A DNA stretch of 64,000 nucleotides. Origin: Denitromonas ohlonensis. GTDB lineage: Bacteria; Pseudomonadota; Gammaproteobacteria; Burkholderiales; Rhodocyclaceae. A program made the position numbers and the translations under genes. The DNA is taken from positions 310,001-374,000 of the forward strand of contig NZ_VMNI01000007.1 in NCBI RefSeq assembly GCF_007625205.1. Direction: 5' to 3'. The notes beneath the pieces were generated by a model, which saw only the letters and a list, made by a program, of their open reading frames with translations, was not told where the DNA came from and did no database searches. The first letter of the stretch is position 1. Each line of letters starts with the position of its first letter. This document shows, piece after piece, positions 11,039-20,304 of the stretch.

Positions 11039-11418
11039 GCGGGGTTCGAGACTTCGATCAGGTTGCCGTCGGGGTCGCGGAAATACACCGACAGGATCGG
11101 CCCGGTGGCGCCGGTGCGCGGGATCGGCCCGTCGAGCACCGCGACGCCGCAGTCGGCCAAGTGGGCGATCACCTCGGTCAGCGGTGTGCTGCTAATGAAG
11201 CACAGGTCGGCGCTACCGGGCAGCGGCGCCTTGGCATGTGGTTGCAGCTCGGCGTGATGCTGATGCAGGTTGATCTTCTGGTGGCCGAAGGCGAGCGCGA
11301 TGCGGCCGCCGCCAAAGACGACTTTCTCCATCTTTATGACGCGTGTGTAGAAGTCGCAACTCGCGGCGATGTCGGCGACCGTCAGTACAAGATGGTCGAG
11401 GTGACTGATACGCATCAT
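11035..11418 (-). CDS. VOC (glyoxalase/bleomycin-resistance) family protein
   Basis: 127-aa vicinal oxygen chelate protein. It shows the paired beta-alpha-beta-beta-beta modules: SHLDHLVLTVAD at the start, with the likely metal-ligand His, and YFRDPDGNLIEV near the end with the likely metal-ligand Glu. VOC enzymes include glyoxalases, epimerases, dioxygenases and antibiotic-binding proteins, and nothing here fixes the substrate. The start at 11418 overlaps the stop of the upstream gene (ATGA). The stop overlaps that of the convergent DUF364 gene. Confidence 0.85.
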   Translation of the reverse strand: MMRISHLDHLVLTVADIAASCDFYTRVIKMEKVVFGGGRIALAFGHQKINLHQHHAELQPHAKAPLPGSADLCFISSTPLTEVIAHLADCGVAVLDGPIPRTGATGPILSVYFRDPDGNLIEVSNPA

Positions 11419-11903
11419 ATTTCTCGTGTTTCTCCGTCGATGATGAAGCCGATGGTGCGCCGGGGTGCTTCGGGCTCCACCTTGGCCACATAGCACAGCA
11501 ACTGGATCGAGGATTGGTGCGCGAGCAGCATGCAGGGCGCGCCGTTGAGCGTGCCTTCGACCCGGATACCGTGAAAACTCTCTTCGGCCAGCAAGCTGAC
11601 GTTGATCTGCACGCCGCCATGCAGGATGGCCAGGATCGCCGGTTGTGCGTCGTCGGGCACCTGGGTGCGCCATTCGGTCACGGTGTCGGCCAGGCGGCGC
11701 ATCAGGGCACCGGCCGACTGATAGAGATTCTGCTCGGCCGGATGCGTCGGCTTGGCCGGTGCGGCTTGTGGCACGCCGGCGCCGGGCGGCACGGGGCATT
11801 GCATGACCTGGGGCTTGGCGGTGCGGATGCGGGCGATCATTTCGTCCGGGCCCACGGCGATGGTGGTGGTGTCGTTCCTGGGCGGTGTCGGGGGCGATGA
11901 CAT
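11415..11903 (-). CDS. hypothetical protein
   Basis: 162-aa protein that I do not recognise. The first 55 residues are Pro/Ala/Thr-rich and probably disordered. The rest is a compact domain containing the segments LYQSAGALMRRLADTV, QINVSLLAEESFHGIRVEG and RRTIGFIIDGE. No signal peptide, membrane segment or metal motif is seen. It is the middle gene of a three-gene minus-strand operon, 6 bp after the membrane protein gene and overlapping the VOC gene by 4 bp, so the three are probably co-expressed. Confidence 0.75.
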   Translation of the reverse strand: MSSPPTPPRNDTTTIAVGPDEMIARIRTAKPQVMQCPVPPGAGVPQAAPAKPTHPAEQNLYQSAGALMRRLADTVTEWRTQVPDDAQPAILAILHGGVQINVSLLAEESFHGIRVEGTLNGAPCMLLAHQSSIQLLCYVAKVEPEAPRRTIGFIIDGETREI

Positions 11904-11909
11904 GGCGTA

Positions 11910-12539
11910 TCAGAATCCTCTCAGCAGCTCGGTAATGATCTGTTCGATCAGTGCGATCAGCTCGGGCACGGTGCGGCGAAGCACCACGAACACCAGCAGC
12001 GCGATGGCGATCCAGATGGCCAGACGACTCAGCCCGCTGCCGCCCGTGTCGCGCGGCAGACGGCGTACACCGGTGGCGAGGGCGGTGGTTTTCGAGTGGT
12101 CCGGGTCGGGGGTGGCCCGGTGGGTGTGCATTGCGTGGGTGTGTGCGGGTGGGGTGTTACGGGTTTTCGGGTTCATGAATTCGGCGAGCTTCCCGGTCAG
12201 TTGAATCGCATGTTTGCCATGGTTCAGCAGGGCGGCTGTGCCGTCGTGTTGTTGCGTGGTGTCGTGTTTGGGCAGCCACACCAGTCCGCCGCCAAAAACT
12301 GGATGCATCTGGACCGCATGGCCCGTGGCGTATTCGACCACACGGATGCAGTTGGTAGCGCGGGCGCCGTTGATGACGGCACTGCCCCAACCGGAGCGGT
12401 TCACGACCGGGCCAGCGTCGGCGGGCAAGCGGTCGGTCATGCGCGATACCCGGCGCAGCACGCGCATGATCACACGCCAGATCATGACAAATACAAACAG
12501 GCTGAAGATCAGCCCGAAGGGGATGGAGAAGTGGTTCAT
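11910..12539 (-). CDS. hypothetical membrane protein with two terminal transmembrane helices
   Basis: 209-aa protein with a hydrophobic helix at each end (about residues 7-26 and 180-200) and a polar middle containing a His/Thr-rich stretch (AHTHAMHTHR). ATG 12539 (MNHFSIPF) is the first ATG; the frame extends to a TTG at 12557 without support. It heads the minus-strand operon with an unknown soluble protein and a VOC protein. No family recognised. Confidence 0.7.
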   Translation of the reverse strand: MNHFSIPFGLIFSLFVFVMIWRVIMRVLRRVSRMTDRLPADAGPVVNRSGWGSAVINGARATNCIRVVEYATGHAVQMHPVFGGGLVWLPKHDTTQQHDGTAALLNHGKHAIQLTGKLAEFMNPKTRNTPPAHTHAMHTHRATPDPDHSKTTALATGVRRLPRDTGGSGLSRLAIWIAIALLVFVVLRRTVPELIALIEQIITELLRGF

Positions 12540-12727
12540 GGGCCAGGAGTCAGGCAACGGAAGAGCCAGCCTAGCCGAGCCAGCGGGCCGAGGGCAAGCC
12601 GGCGCGCGTACAATCCGCTTTTGCTATTGCGGCGCGCCACCTGGGCTGCCGAACCGACGATCGAGACCGATGTGAAAAACGCCCGCATGTGTATGACGCT
12701 ATACCCGACCTGTTTGCGGAGGCCGGC

Positions 12728-13867
12728 ATGACCGAATCCGAACAGCCGATGATTGAATGGACCGTAGGTACGCGCACCCACAGCGCGCAGTGGCGCTCCG
12801 AGCGGGGCGCGCCGCCGCCGCGCCGGGTGGTGACGGCTGACGACACCATGAGCGCCGACACCGCCTACCGGCTGGCCTGCGAGGGCACGGCCTTGCTGTG
12901 GAAGGGCGACTATCACAATGCACGCCAGCTTCTGCAGGCGATGAGCCGGCGCGTGCAGCGCAGCCGGCGGGGGCCGTCGGACGACAAGTCGATCGCCGAG
13001 CGCTTTCATCTGCATCGTCAGGCGCAGGCGCAGCAGGCGCGCACCTTGGGCATGGTGCTGGTGCCGGTGGCGGCGGGACATCGTGTGTCGCTGCGGCGCG
13101 CGCCGGATGTGGCCGAGGCCTGCACGAGCGTGTTTGGCGCGGCCAAGGTCGACTATGCCATCTCGCTGCGTGAACTGCTTGGCCTGGTGGGGGCGTATCA
13201 GTGGCGCCTCAAGGGCGTGAGCGTGCCCGCGCTGGACGCCACGATTACGCCGCACTACGGCGTGTTTTCGCCGATTCGGGGTGAGTATGTGGATCTGGTT
13301 GCGCAGGCGCCGTTGCCGGCCACCACGCTGGCCTTTGACATTGGCACCGGCTCCGGTGTGCTGGCGGCCGTGCTGGTCAAGCGCGGCGTGAAGCAGGTGG
13401 TGGCGACCGATACCGATTCGCGGGCGCTGGCGTGTGCGCTGGACAACCTGACCCAGCTCGGTGTGGCCAAGCAAGTTGCGCTGCAGAAGATGGATCTGTT
13501 CCCCGAAGGCCGCGCGCCCTTGGTGGTGTGCAATCCGCCCTGGGTGCCGGCGCGGCCGTCTGCACCCATCGAATCAGCGGTGTACGACCCCGACAGCCTG
13601 ATGTTGCGTGGCTTTCTGGCCGGGCTGGCCGAGCATCTCACGCCGGACGGCGAGGGCTGGCTGATCTTGTCGGATCTGGCCGAGCGTCTGGGCCTGCGTA
13701 CGCGCGAAGAATTGCTGGCCTGGATCGACGCCGCCGGCCTGAGCGTTCGCGATCGCCACGAGATCCGTCCGCGCCATGCCAAGGCGCAGGACTCGGATGA
13801 TCCGCTACATGTCGCTCGCGCGGCTGAAATGACGACGCTGTGGCGTTTGGTGGCGAAGCCCGACTAA
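12728..13867 (+). CDS. class I SAM-dependent methyltransferase (PrmC/HemK-like)
   Basis: 379-aa protein with an N-terminal helical domain of about 200 residues and a C-terminal Rossmann methyltransferase domain: motif I FDIGTGSGVLAAVL (about residue 207 on), acidic motif TDTDSRAL, and NPPW (about residues 268-271) in place of the NPPY of PrmC and N6-adenine methylases. NPPx methyltransferases modify amide or exocyclic nitrogens, so a Gln, adenine or guanine nitrogen is a plausible target. It is longer than PrmC (about 280 aa) and its N-terminal part differs, so the substrate is open. ATG 12728 has GGAG 6 nt before it; a GTG at 12689 lacks that support. Confidence 0.8.
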   Translation: MTESEQPMIEWTVGTRTHSAQWRSERGAPPPRRVVTADDTMSADTAYRLACEGTALLWKGDYHNARQLLQAMSRRVQRSRRGPSDDKSIAERFHLHRQAQAQQARTLGMVLVPVAAGHRVSLRRAPDVAEACTSVFGAAKVDYAISLRELLGLVGAYQWRLKGVSVPALDATITPHYGVFSPIRGEYVDLVAQAPLPATTLAFDIGTGSGVLAAVLVKRGVKQVVATDTDSRALACALDNLTQLGVAKQVALQKMDLFPEGRAPLVVCNPPWVPARPSAPIESAVYDPDSLMLRGFLAGLAEHLTPDGEGWLILSDLAERLGLRTREELLAWIDAAGLSVRDRHEIRPRHAKAQDSDDPLHVARAAEMTTLWRLVAKPD

Positions 13868-13871
13868 AGGT

Positions 13872-14585
13872 CTATTGCCAGTCGACGGTGGCGGCGAGCA
13901 GATAGCCCGCGCCATACACCGTCTTGATCAGCTTGGCGTGCTGGGGGTCTTCGTCCAGCCGCCGACGCAGGCGGGAGATGCGCAGGTCGATGCTGCGGTC
14001 GAGCGCGCACACGTCCCGCCCGTCGAGCAGCTGGTCGCGCGAGAGGATCTGGTTGGCGTGCTCGAGCAGTACGGTCAGCAGTTGTCCTTCGGCCTGGCTG
14101 AGGGTCGTTTCGACGCCGGTCGGGCTGACCAGCGAAAACGTTGCCAGATCAAAACGCCAGTTTGCGAAACGCGCAATTTTGGGCGTGGCCAGCGGCGATA
14201 CGACGTTGGCTTGATAACGCCGATAGACGCTGCGCACGCGGGCAATCAGCTCGCGCGGCTCGAAAGGTTTGGTGACGTAGTCGTCAGCACCGAGCTCCAG
14301 CCCGAGCACGCGGTCGTGGGTGTCAGCGCGGGCGGTGACGATGAGCAGCCCGAAGCCGTAGCTGGCGCGCAGCTGGCTCACCACTTGCAGTCCGTCCATG
14401 TCCGGTAGGCCGAGGTCGAGAATCGTGATGTGCGGTGGCTGGACGCGCAGTTGACGCAGAAAGTCGCTGCCGGTGGAGAAGACCTTGCAGCGAAAATCGA
14501 ACTTGAGCAGCGTCTTTTCGATCAGTTGCGCCACGCGAAAATCGTCTTCGACAATGTAGATCAGTGGCCGCTTTGCGTCGGTCAT
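13872..14585 (-). CDS. OmpR/PhoB-family response regulator
   Basis: 237-aa DNA-binding response regulator. The receiver domain has the acidic pair (VEDD), phosphoacceptor Asp57 (ILDLGLPDMDG) and the conserved Lys in TKPFEP. The C-terminal winged helix contains the recognition region RSIDLRISRLRRRL and the KTVYGAGYLL wing. ATG 14585 is preceded by AGGAGG. It lies 85 bp downstream of a hybrid histidine kinase on the same strand, its probable partner. Target genes are unknown. Confidence 0.92.
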   Translation of the reverse strand: MTDAKRPLIYIVEDDFRVAQLIEKTLLKFDFRCKVFSTGSDFLRQLRVQPPHITILDLGLPDMDGLQVVSQLRASYGFGLLIVTARADTHDRVLGLELGADDYVTKPFEPRELIARVRSVYRRYQANVVSPLATPKIARFANWRFDLATFSLVSPTGVETTLSQAEGQLLTVLLEHANQILSRDQLLDGRDVCALDRSIDLRISRLRRRLDEDPQHAKLIKTVYGAGYLLAATVDWQ

Positions 14586-14670
14586 GGATGGTCCTCCTTT
14601 TGCTGTGCTGGCCAAGTGCTTTCGGTGCCGTGCCGGCGACGCGCTGCGCCGTCGCAGGGAATCTGATTTT

Positions 14671-16725
14671 CTAGTGCTTCAGCGCCTTGTGCAATGCGTT
14701 GGCGAGCGCTTCCCGGCTGAAGGGTTTGGACAGGACGAAGGTGGCGCTGTGTTCATGGTTGCCAGGGTGCTGGGTGGCGTAGCCGCTCATCAGCACCAGC
14801 GGTAGTGCCGGGCGGAAACCGCGCACGAAACGCGCTAGCGCGCGGCCATCCATGCCGCCGGGCATGACTATGTCGCTGAGCACGGCGCCAATTGCCGGGA
14901 TGTGCTCGATCATGTCGGCCGCTTCGTGACCGTTCTCGGCTTCGAGCACTGCGCAGCCCAGCGAGGCGAGTTGCTTTCGCACGATCTTGCGCACTTCGGC
15001 GTCGTCTTCTACCAGCAGCACCAGCGTGTTGGCGAGATCGGCGTGGTCGCTGCCGAGAGAGCCATCGGCGCCATTGTCTGGCGCGGCCGGGGCGATGCGT
15101 GGGAGCAGTAGTGCAACCGTGGTGCCCACTGCCTGACGGCTGCGGATGCGCACCCCGCCGTTGGATTGCTTGATGAAGCCATACACCATCGACAAGCCCA
15201 GGCCGCTGCCGATGCCGAAATTCTTGGTGGTGAAGAAAGGCTCGAAAACGCGCGCCAGAGTCACTCCGTCCATGCCAGTGCCGTTGTCGGTGACGGCAAT
15301 CTGGACATAGTCACCGGGAGGAATTTCGAGGTCACTGGCGGCGTTAGTGTCGATGGCTTCGAGTGACGACTCGATCATCAGTTGCCCGCCGTTGGGCATT
15401 GCGTCGCGGGCGTTCAGCGCCAGGTTCAGCAGCGCGCTCTGGAGCTGGTGCGGATCGGCCAGGGCGATCAGGTCGTCGGCGTGCGAGGTGGTCGATACCG
15501 TGATCGCGCGGGGTACCGAGCGGCGGATCAGCCGCGCCATGTTGTGCACCAGCGCGTTGACCTCGACCGCGCACGCCTCGATCGGTTGCTGGCGCGAGAA
15601 AGTGAGTAGCCGCTTGATGAGCTCTGCGCCACCTTCGGCGGCGCCCATCGCCGGCTCGACGTACTCGTCCACTTCAGGGGTGTCGGGCAGTGCTTCACGC
15701 AGGCCGGTGAGATTGCCCATGATCACTGCCAGCATGTTGTTGAAGTCGTGCGCCAGCCCGCCGGTGAGCTGGCCGATGGCTTCCATTTTTTGCGCTTGGG
15801 CAAGCGCGTTGTGGGTGCGTCGCTGCTCGGTGATGTCTACCGAGTGCACGAAGCAGCCGATGACCTTTCCGTCGGGGGTAATGTCCGGCAGCAGCGTGCT
15901 GCGCGCGAACATTCGCGCTCCTTCGGCGCCGTCGAGCGCGTATTCGTAGGTTGCCTCCTCGCCCGCCAGCGCGGCGCGTACCTCATTTTCGACGCGTGTA
16001 AACAAGGTCTCGCCGATGACTTCGCGGATGGGCTTGTCGGTCATGCTTTCGCTGCTCCAGCCGAACCATTCGGCGTAGCGCTTGTTGCCGTAACGGTAGG
16101 TCCAGGTGTGGTCGAAGTAGGCGATGTGGGCGGGGATGGTGTCGGTGATCAGGCGCAGCCGCGCTTCGCTGTTGCGCAGTTGGGTGGCGATCTTCTGGTT
16201 GCTTTCGAGCGCGCCGCGCAGCTCCGCGTTGGTGACTGTGAGTTCGTGGGTGCGTGCCGCGATGTGCGCTTCGAGCTCGCTCTGGTGCTGGTCGATCTGG
16301 CGGCGCTGTCGGTCGGCCTCGGTGATGTCTGAGTAGAGGGTGATGAACCCGTTGTGCGGTAGCGGAAAACCGCGGATCAGCAGCAGCGTTCCGTTGGGGC
16401 GCAGGCGCTGGGTTTCGTGGGGCGAAAAGCTGGCCGCGTCTGCCACACGTTGGGCGACCTGGGCGTCGACGTCGCCGTCGCCGTACTCGCCACGCTCGGC
16501 GTTGTAGCGGATGAAGGCTTCAAACGGCGTGCCCGGCACGCCGAGGCGGTCGGGGAAGTCGAGCAGGCGCAGAAAGCTGTGGTTGCAGGTGACGAGGTGC
16601 AGCGTGTGATCGAACACGGTGACCCCTTCGTTGATGTGGTCGAGCGCGGCCGAGACCATTTCGCGATAGCGCTGGTCGCTGATCTGCTCGGCGTTGTTGC
16701 CAGTCGGAGGGAGGGGGTCGGTCAT
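14671..16725 (-). CDS. soluble PAS-containing hybrid sensor histidine kinase
   Basis: 684-aa kinase with no transmembrane segment, hence probably cytosolic. Order: PAS domain (about 25-140, of the type with INEGVTVFD), coiled-coil linker, second PAS (about 190-310), HisKA with His326 in GGLAHDFNNML, HATPase with N, G1 (DNGTGM) and G2 (GSGLGLSMVYG) boxes, and a C-terminal receiver with Asp618 (LSDIVMPGGMDG). The attached receiver suggests a phosphorelay or feedback step before the separate regulator encoded downstream. The sensed signal is unknown; PAS domains may bind haem, flavin or small ligands. Confidence 0.92.
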   Translation of the reverse strand: MTDPLPPTGNNAEQISDQRYREMVSAALDHINEGVTVFDHTLHLVTCNHSFLRLLDFPDRLGVPGTPFEAFIRYNAERGEYGDGDVDAQVAQRVADAASFSPHETQRLRPNGTLLLIRGFPLPHNGFITLYSDITEADRQRRQIDQHQSELEAHIAARTHELTVTNAELRGALESNQKIATQLRNSEARLRLITDTIPAHIAYFDHTWTYRYGNKRYAEWFGWSSESMTDKPIREVIGETLFTRVENEVRAALAGEEATYEYALDGAEGARMFARSTLLPDITPDGKVIGCFVHSVDITEQRRTHNALAQAQKMEAIGQLTGGLAHDFNNMLAVIMGNLTGLREALPDTPEVDEYVEPAMGAAEGGAELIKRLLTFSRQQPIEACAVEVNALVHNMARLIRRSVPRAITVSTTSHADDLIALADPHQLQSALLNLALNARDAMPNGGQLMIESSLEAIDTNAASDLEIPPGDYVQIAVTDNGTGMDGVTLARVFEPFFTTKNFGIGSGLGLSMVYGFIKQSNGGVRIRSRQAVGTTVALLLPRIAPAAPDNGADGSLGSDHADLANTLVLLVEDDAEVRKIVRKQLASLGCAVLEAENGHEAADMIEHIPAIGAVLSDIVMPGGMDGRALARFVRGFRPALPLVLMSGYATQHPGNHEHSATFVLSKPFSREALANALHKALKH

Positions 16726-16934
16726 GGCGCGGGCTAGGGTCGTGAGAGCTGAAGAGAAGCTTGATCTTAGGGGCTGAGCCGGGGGGATTCGGTTGGCGAC
16801 AAGATTCAGTACATTTTTAACGAAGTTACGACAACTTTTGTTGCCACTCTAATCGACCAAGCCGCCGCCGAGCGGAGCTGTGCCGGATGTTTCCGGCGCC
16901 CGGTTGAACCACATGGGTACGAGGAGTCAAAAAG

Positions 16935-18590
16935 GTGTCGAACAATCCCTATCTGCAGGGGCTGGATAAGAATCCCGCCAATTATGTTGCCCTGTCGCCG
17001 CTCAGTTTCATAGAGCGCACGGCCAGTGTGTATCCGGCGCGCACCAGCGTGGTTCACGGCGCGCGCGTTTTTAACTGGTCGCAAACCTATACCCGTTGCC
17101 GTCAACTGGCGGGCGCGCTGGCGGCGAAGGGGGTCGCCAAGGGCGACACCGTGGCCGTGATGCTGTCCAATGTGCCGGCGATGTTCGAGGCTCATTTCGG
17201 CGTGCCAATGGTCGGTGCGGTGCTCAATACACTTAACACCCGGCTTGATGCTGAAGCGATCGCTTTCATGCTGGGTCATGGCGAAGCCAAAGTGCTGATC
17301 ACCGATCCGGAGTTCGCCGAGGTGGTCGCTGCGGCGCTTGAGTTGCTCGACGGGCCGAAGCCTTTGGTGATCGATGCGCTCGATCCTGAATATCCCGGCA
17401 CCACATGCGTCGGTGAGATCGAGTACGAAGACTTCATCGCCGAAGGTGATCCCGACTTTGCCTGGCAACTGCCCGCTGACGAGTGGGATGCCATTGCGCT
17501 CAACTACACCTCGGGCACCACCGGCAACCCCAAGGGTGTGGTCTATCATCATCGCGGCGCCTATCTGAACGCCGCTTCCAACATCATCAGCTGGGGCATG
17601 CCGGCGCACGCGGTCTATTTGTGGACCCTGCCGATGTTCCACTGCAATGGCTGGTGCTTCCCGTGGACGATGGCGGCCAACGCGGGCGTTAACGTTTGTT
17701 TGCGCAAGGTCGATCCGGCGTTGATCTTTGAGCTGATCCGCCGCTACAAGGTCAGCCACATGTGCGGGGCGCCGATCGTCTACGGAATGATGATCAATGC
17801 TCCCGAGAAGTTGCGTGAAGGCATTGATCATAAGGTCAGCGGCCTGATCGCCGGCGCGGCACCCCCGGCCGCGATCATCGAGGGAGCCGAGCGCATGGGC
17901 TTCGATATCACGCATGTGTATGGGCTGACAGAGACCTACGGCCCGGCCTCGGTGTGTGCCAAGCATCCGGAGTGGGATGCGCTGCCGATCGACCGTCGCG
18001 CCGAGCGCAATGGCCGTCAGGGGGTTCGCAACCACATGCAGGAAGCCATCACGGTGCTCGATCCGCTGACCATGGCGCCAGTGCCGGCCGATGGCGAGAT
18101 GATGGGCGAGATCATGTTCCGCGGCAACATCGTGATGAAGGGTTACCTGAAGAACGAGAAGGCGACGACTGAATCTTTCGACGGCGGCTGGTTCCATACC
18201 GGGGATCTGGCGGTGTTGCATCCGGACGGTTACGTGAAGATCAAGGACCGCTCGAAGGACGTGATTATTTCCGGCGGCGAGAACATCTCCTCGCTGGAAG
18301 TCGAGGAAGTGCTGTTCCGTCACCCGGCGGTGATGATGGCGGCCGTGGTGGCCAAGCCTGACGACAAGTGGGGCGAGGTGCCGGCGGCCTACATCGAGGT
18401 CAAGGAAGACGCGCAGGTGACGGCCGAGGACATCATCGAGCATTGCCGTGGTCATCTGGCCCGTTTCAAGGTGCCCAAGCATATCGAGTTCTGCGTTCTG
18501 CCCAAGACATCGACCGGCAAGATCCAGAAGTTCGTATTGCGCGATCAGGCACGCCACAACGCGGAAACCAGCGAAGGAGCGAAGGCATGA
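16935..18590 (+). CDS. AMP-forming acyl-CoA synthetase
   Basis: 551-aa ANL-superfamily ligase that activates a carboxylic acid to acyl-CoA through an acyl-adenylate. Visible motifs: P-loop [12 protein letters not shown] (from residue 191), [11 protein letters not shown] (A5), GWFHTGDLA and [12 protein letters not shown] (A7/A8 hinge), and the C-terminal catalytic Lys in [11 protein letters not shown]. It belongs to the medium-chain/DmdB-like group by length and motif wording; the acid is not determined. The start is GTG 16935, supported by GAGGAG about 8 nt upstream. It heads a five-gene operon with EtfBA, an acyl-CoA dehydrogenase and ETF-QO; etfB overlaps it by 4 bp. The 209-bp divergent region upstream contains the dyad CAAC-TTTT-GTTG (16832-16843), of unknown function. 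Confidence 0.93.
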   Translation: MSNNPYLQGLDKNPANYVALSPLSFIERTASVYPARTSVVHGARVFNWSQTYTRCRQLAGALAAKGVAKGDTVAVMLSNVPAMFEAHFGVPMVGAVLNTLNTRLDAEAIAFMLGHGEAKVLITDPEFAEVVAAALELLDGPKPLVIDALDPEYPGTTCVGEIEYEDFIAEGDPDFAWQLPADEWDAIALNYTSGTTGNPKGVVYHHRGAYLNAASNIISWGMPAHAVYLWTLPMFHCNGWCFPWTMAANAGVNVCLRKVDPALIFELIRRYKVSHMCGAPIVYGMMINAPEKLREGIDHKVSGLIAGAAPPAAIIEGAERMGFDITHVYGLTETYGPASVCAKHPEWDALPIDRRAERNGRQGVRNHMQEAITVLDPLTMAPVPADGEMMGEIMFRGNIVMKGYLKNEKATTESFDGGWFHTGDLAVLHPDGYVKIKDRSKDVIISGGENISSLEVEEVLFRHPAVMMAAVVAKPDDKWGEVPAAYIEVKEDAQVTAEDIIEHCRGHLARFKVPKHIEFCVLPKTSTGKIQKFVLRDQARHNAETSEGAKA

Positions 18591-19336
18591 AGATCCTCGT
18601 TCCGGTCAAGCGCGTGGTTGATTACAACGTCAAGGTGCGGGTCAAGGCTGACCAATCCGGGGTTGAACTGGCCAACGTCAAAATGGCGATGAACCCGTTC
18701 GACGAAATCGCCATAGAAGAGGCGGTGCGAATGAAGGAGGCCGGGGTGGCCTCCGAGGTGGTCGCCGTCTCGTGCGGCGTAGCGCAGTGCCAGGAAACCC
18801 TGCGCACGGCGATGGCTATCGGTGCCGACCGCGGGATTTTGGTCAGCACAGACGCAGAGCTGCAACCGCTGGCAGTCGCCAAGTTGCTCAAGGCACTGTG
18901 TGACAAGGAGTCGCCCGATCTCATCATTCTGGGCAAGCAGGCGATCGACGACGATGCCAATCAAACCGGCCAGATGCTGGCCGCACTGATGAATCTGCCG
19001 CAAGCCACCTTTGCCTCGAAAGTCACAGTGGCCGAAGGCAAGGTGAGCGTCATGCGCGAGATCGATGGCGGTCTGGAAACCATTTCGATGCACATGCCGG
19101 CGGTGATTACCACCGATCTGCGCCTCAACGAGCCGCGCTACGCAACCCTGCCCAACATCATGAAAGCGAAAAAGAAGCCGCTTGAGACCGTCACCCCTGA
19201 CGCGCTCGGCGTGGACGTCGCGGCGCGTCTCACTACCGTCAAGGTTTTGGAGCCCGCCGGGCGCAGCGCCGGGGTGATGGTGGCTGACGTGGCGCAGCTG
19301 GTCGACAAGCTCAAGAACGAAGCGAAGGTGATCTGA
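18587..19336 (+). CDS. etfB: electron transfer flavoprotein subunit beta
   Basis: 249-aa beta subunit that binds AMP and, with EtfA, carries electrons from acyl-CoA dehydrogenases to ETF-quinone oxidoreductase. It begins [17 protein letters not shown], has the conserved [14 protein letters not shown] and [15 protein letters not shown] segments, and ends in the expected recognition-loop/C-terminal region. Start ATG 18587 overlaps the ligase stop (ATGA); a longer open frame upstream lies inside the ligase gene. etfA follows after 1 bp. Confidence 0.97.
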   Translation: MKILVPVKRVVDYNVKVRVKADQSGVELANVKMAMNPFDEIAIEEAVRMKEAGVASEVVAVSCGVAQCQETLRTAMAIGADRGILVSTDAELQPLAVAKLLKALCDKESPDLIILGKQAIDDDANQTGQMLAALMNLPQATFASKVTVAEGKVSVMREIDGGLETISMHMPAVITTDLRLNEPRYATLPNIMKAKKKPLETVTPDALGVDVAARLTTVKVLEPAGRSAGVMVADVAQLVDKLKNEAKVI

Positions 19337-19337
19337 C

Positions 19338-20273
19338 ATGCCCATTCTCGTGATTGCAGAACATGACAAGGCCGGTCTCAAGGCCGCCACTCGCAACACC
19401 GTCGCCGCCGCCCGCGCGCTCGACGGCGAGCTGCACGTACTGGTTGCCGGTGCCGATTGCGCCGGTGCCTGCGCCGCGACGGCGGCGCTCGAAGGGGTCT
19501 CCAAAGTGTTGTGCGCTGATGCCGCGCATTACACCGATCAGGGCGCGGAGAACATTGCCGCACTGATCGTTTCGGTTGCCGGTGCCGGGGGTTACTCCCA
19601 CCTCCTGGCGCCGGCCACCACTTTTGGAAAGAACGTGATGCCGCGTGTCGCCGCATTGCTCGACGTGGCTCAGGTGTCGGAGATTGTCGCGATCGATTCG
19701 GCCGACACCTTCGTGCGCCCGATCTACGCGGGCAACGCGCTGGCAACGGTCAAAAGCAGCGACGCGGTGAAGGTCATCACCGTGCGCACGACGGCCTTCG
19801 ATCCGGTCGGCGATGGTGGTGCGGCAAGCATCGAGCCGATCACTGCCGGGCCCGATCTGGCGCTGTCGACGCTGGTCAGTCGCGAACTGACCCAATCCGA
19901 GCGGCCGGAACTCGGCGCCGCCAGTGTGATCGTCTCGGGCGGTCGAGGGCTGGGTAGCGGCGAGAACTATCACGCCATTCTGGAGCCGCTGGCCGACACG
20001 CTGGGCGCGGCGCTGGGCGCCAGTCGCGCGGCAGTCGATGCCGGTTTCGTGCCCAACGATTACCAGGTCGGTCAGACCGGCAAGATCGTCGCTCCGCAAC
20101 TGTATCTGGCGATTGGCATCTCCGGTGCGATTCAGCACCTGGCCGGGATGAAGGATTCGAAGGTCATCGTGGCGATCAACAAAGATCCTGAAGCGCCCAT
20201 TTTCCAGATTGCCGATTACGGCCTCGTGGCGGATTTGTTTGACGCCATACCGGCGCTCAACGCCGCGCTGTGA
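19338..20273 (+). CDS. etfA: electron transfer flavoprotein subunit alpha
   Basis: 311-aa FAD-binding subunit of ETF. The C-terminal FAD domain shows SGGRGLGSGENY, GQTGKIVAPQLYLAIGISG and VAINKDPEAPIFQIADYG, all standard EtfA signatures. It is translated directly after etfB. Together with the dehydrogenase and ETF-QO encoded next, it makes a complete electron path to quinone. Confidence 0.97.
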   Translation: MPILVIAEHDKAGLKAATRNTVAAARALDGELHVLVAGADCAGACAATAALEGVSKVLCADAAHYTDQGAENIAALIVSVAGAGGYSHLLAPATTFGKNVMPRVAALLDVAQVSEIVAIDSADTFVRPIYAGNALATVKSSDAVKVITVRTTAFDPVGDGGAASIEPITAGPDLALSTLVSRELTQSERPELGAASVIVSGGRGLGSGENYHAILEPLADTLGAALGASRAAVDAGFVPNDYQVGQTGKIVAPQLYLAIGISGAIQHLAGMKDSKVIVAINKDPEAPIFQIADYGLVADLFDAIPALNAAL

Positions 20274-20304
20274 CACCCGCTCAACTGACTTCAGGAATTG
20301 TGCC

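Noticed and set aside
16806-18557. 583-codon minus-strand frame opposite the acyl-CoA ligase
   Set aside because: Antisense shadow; composition and lack of motifs contrast with the complete ANL motifs on the plus strand.
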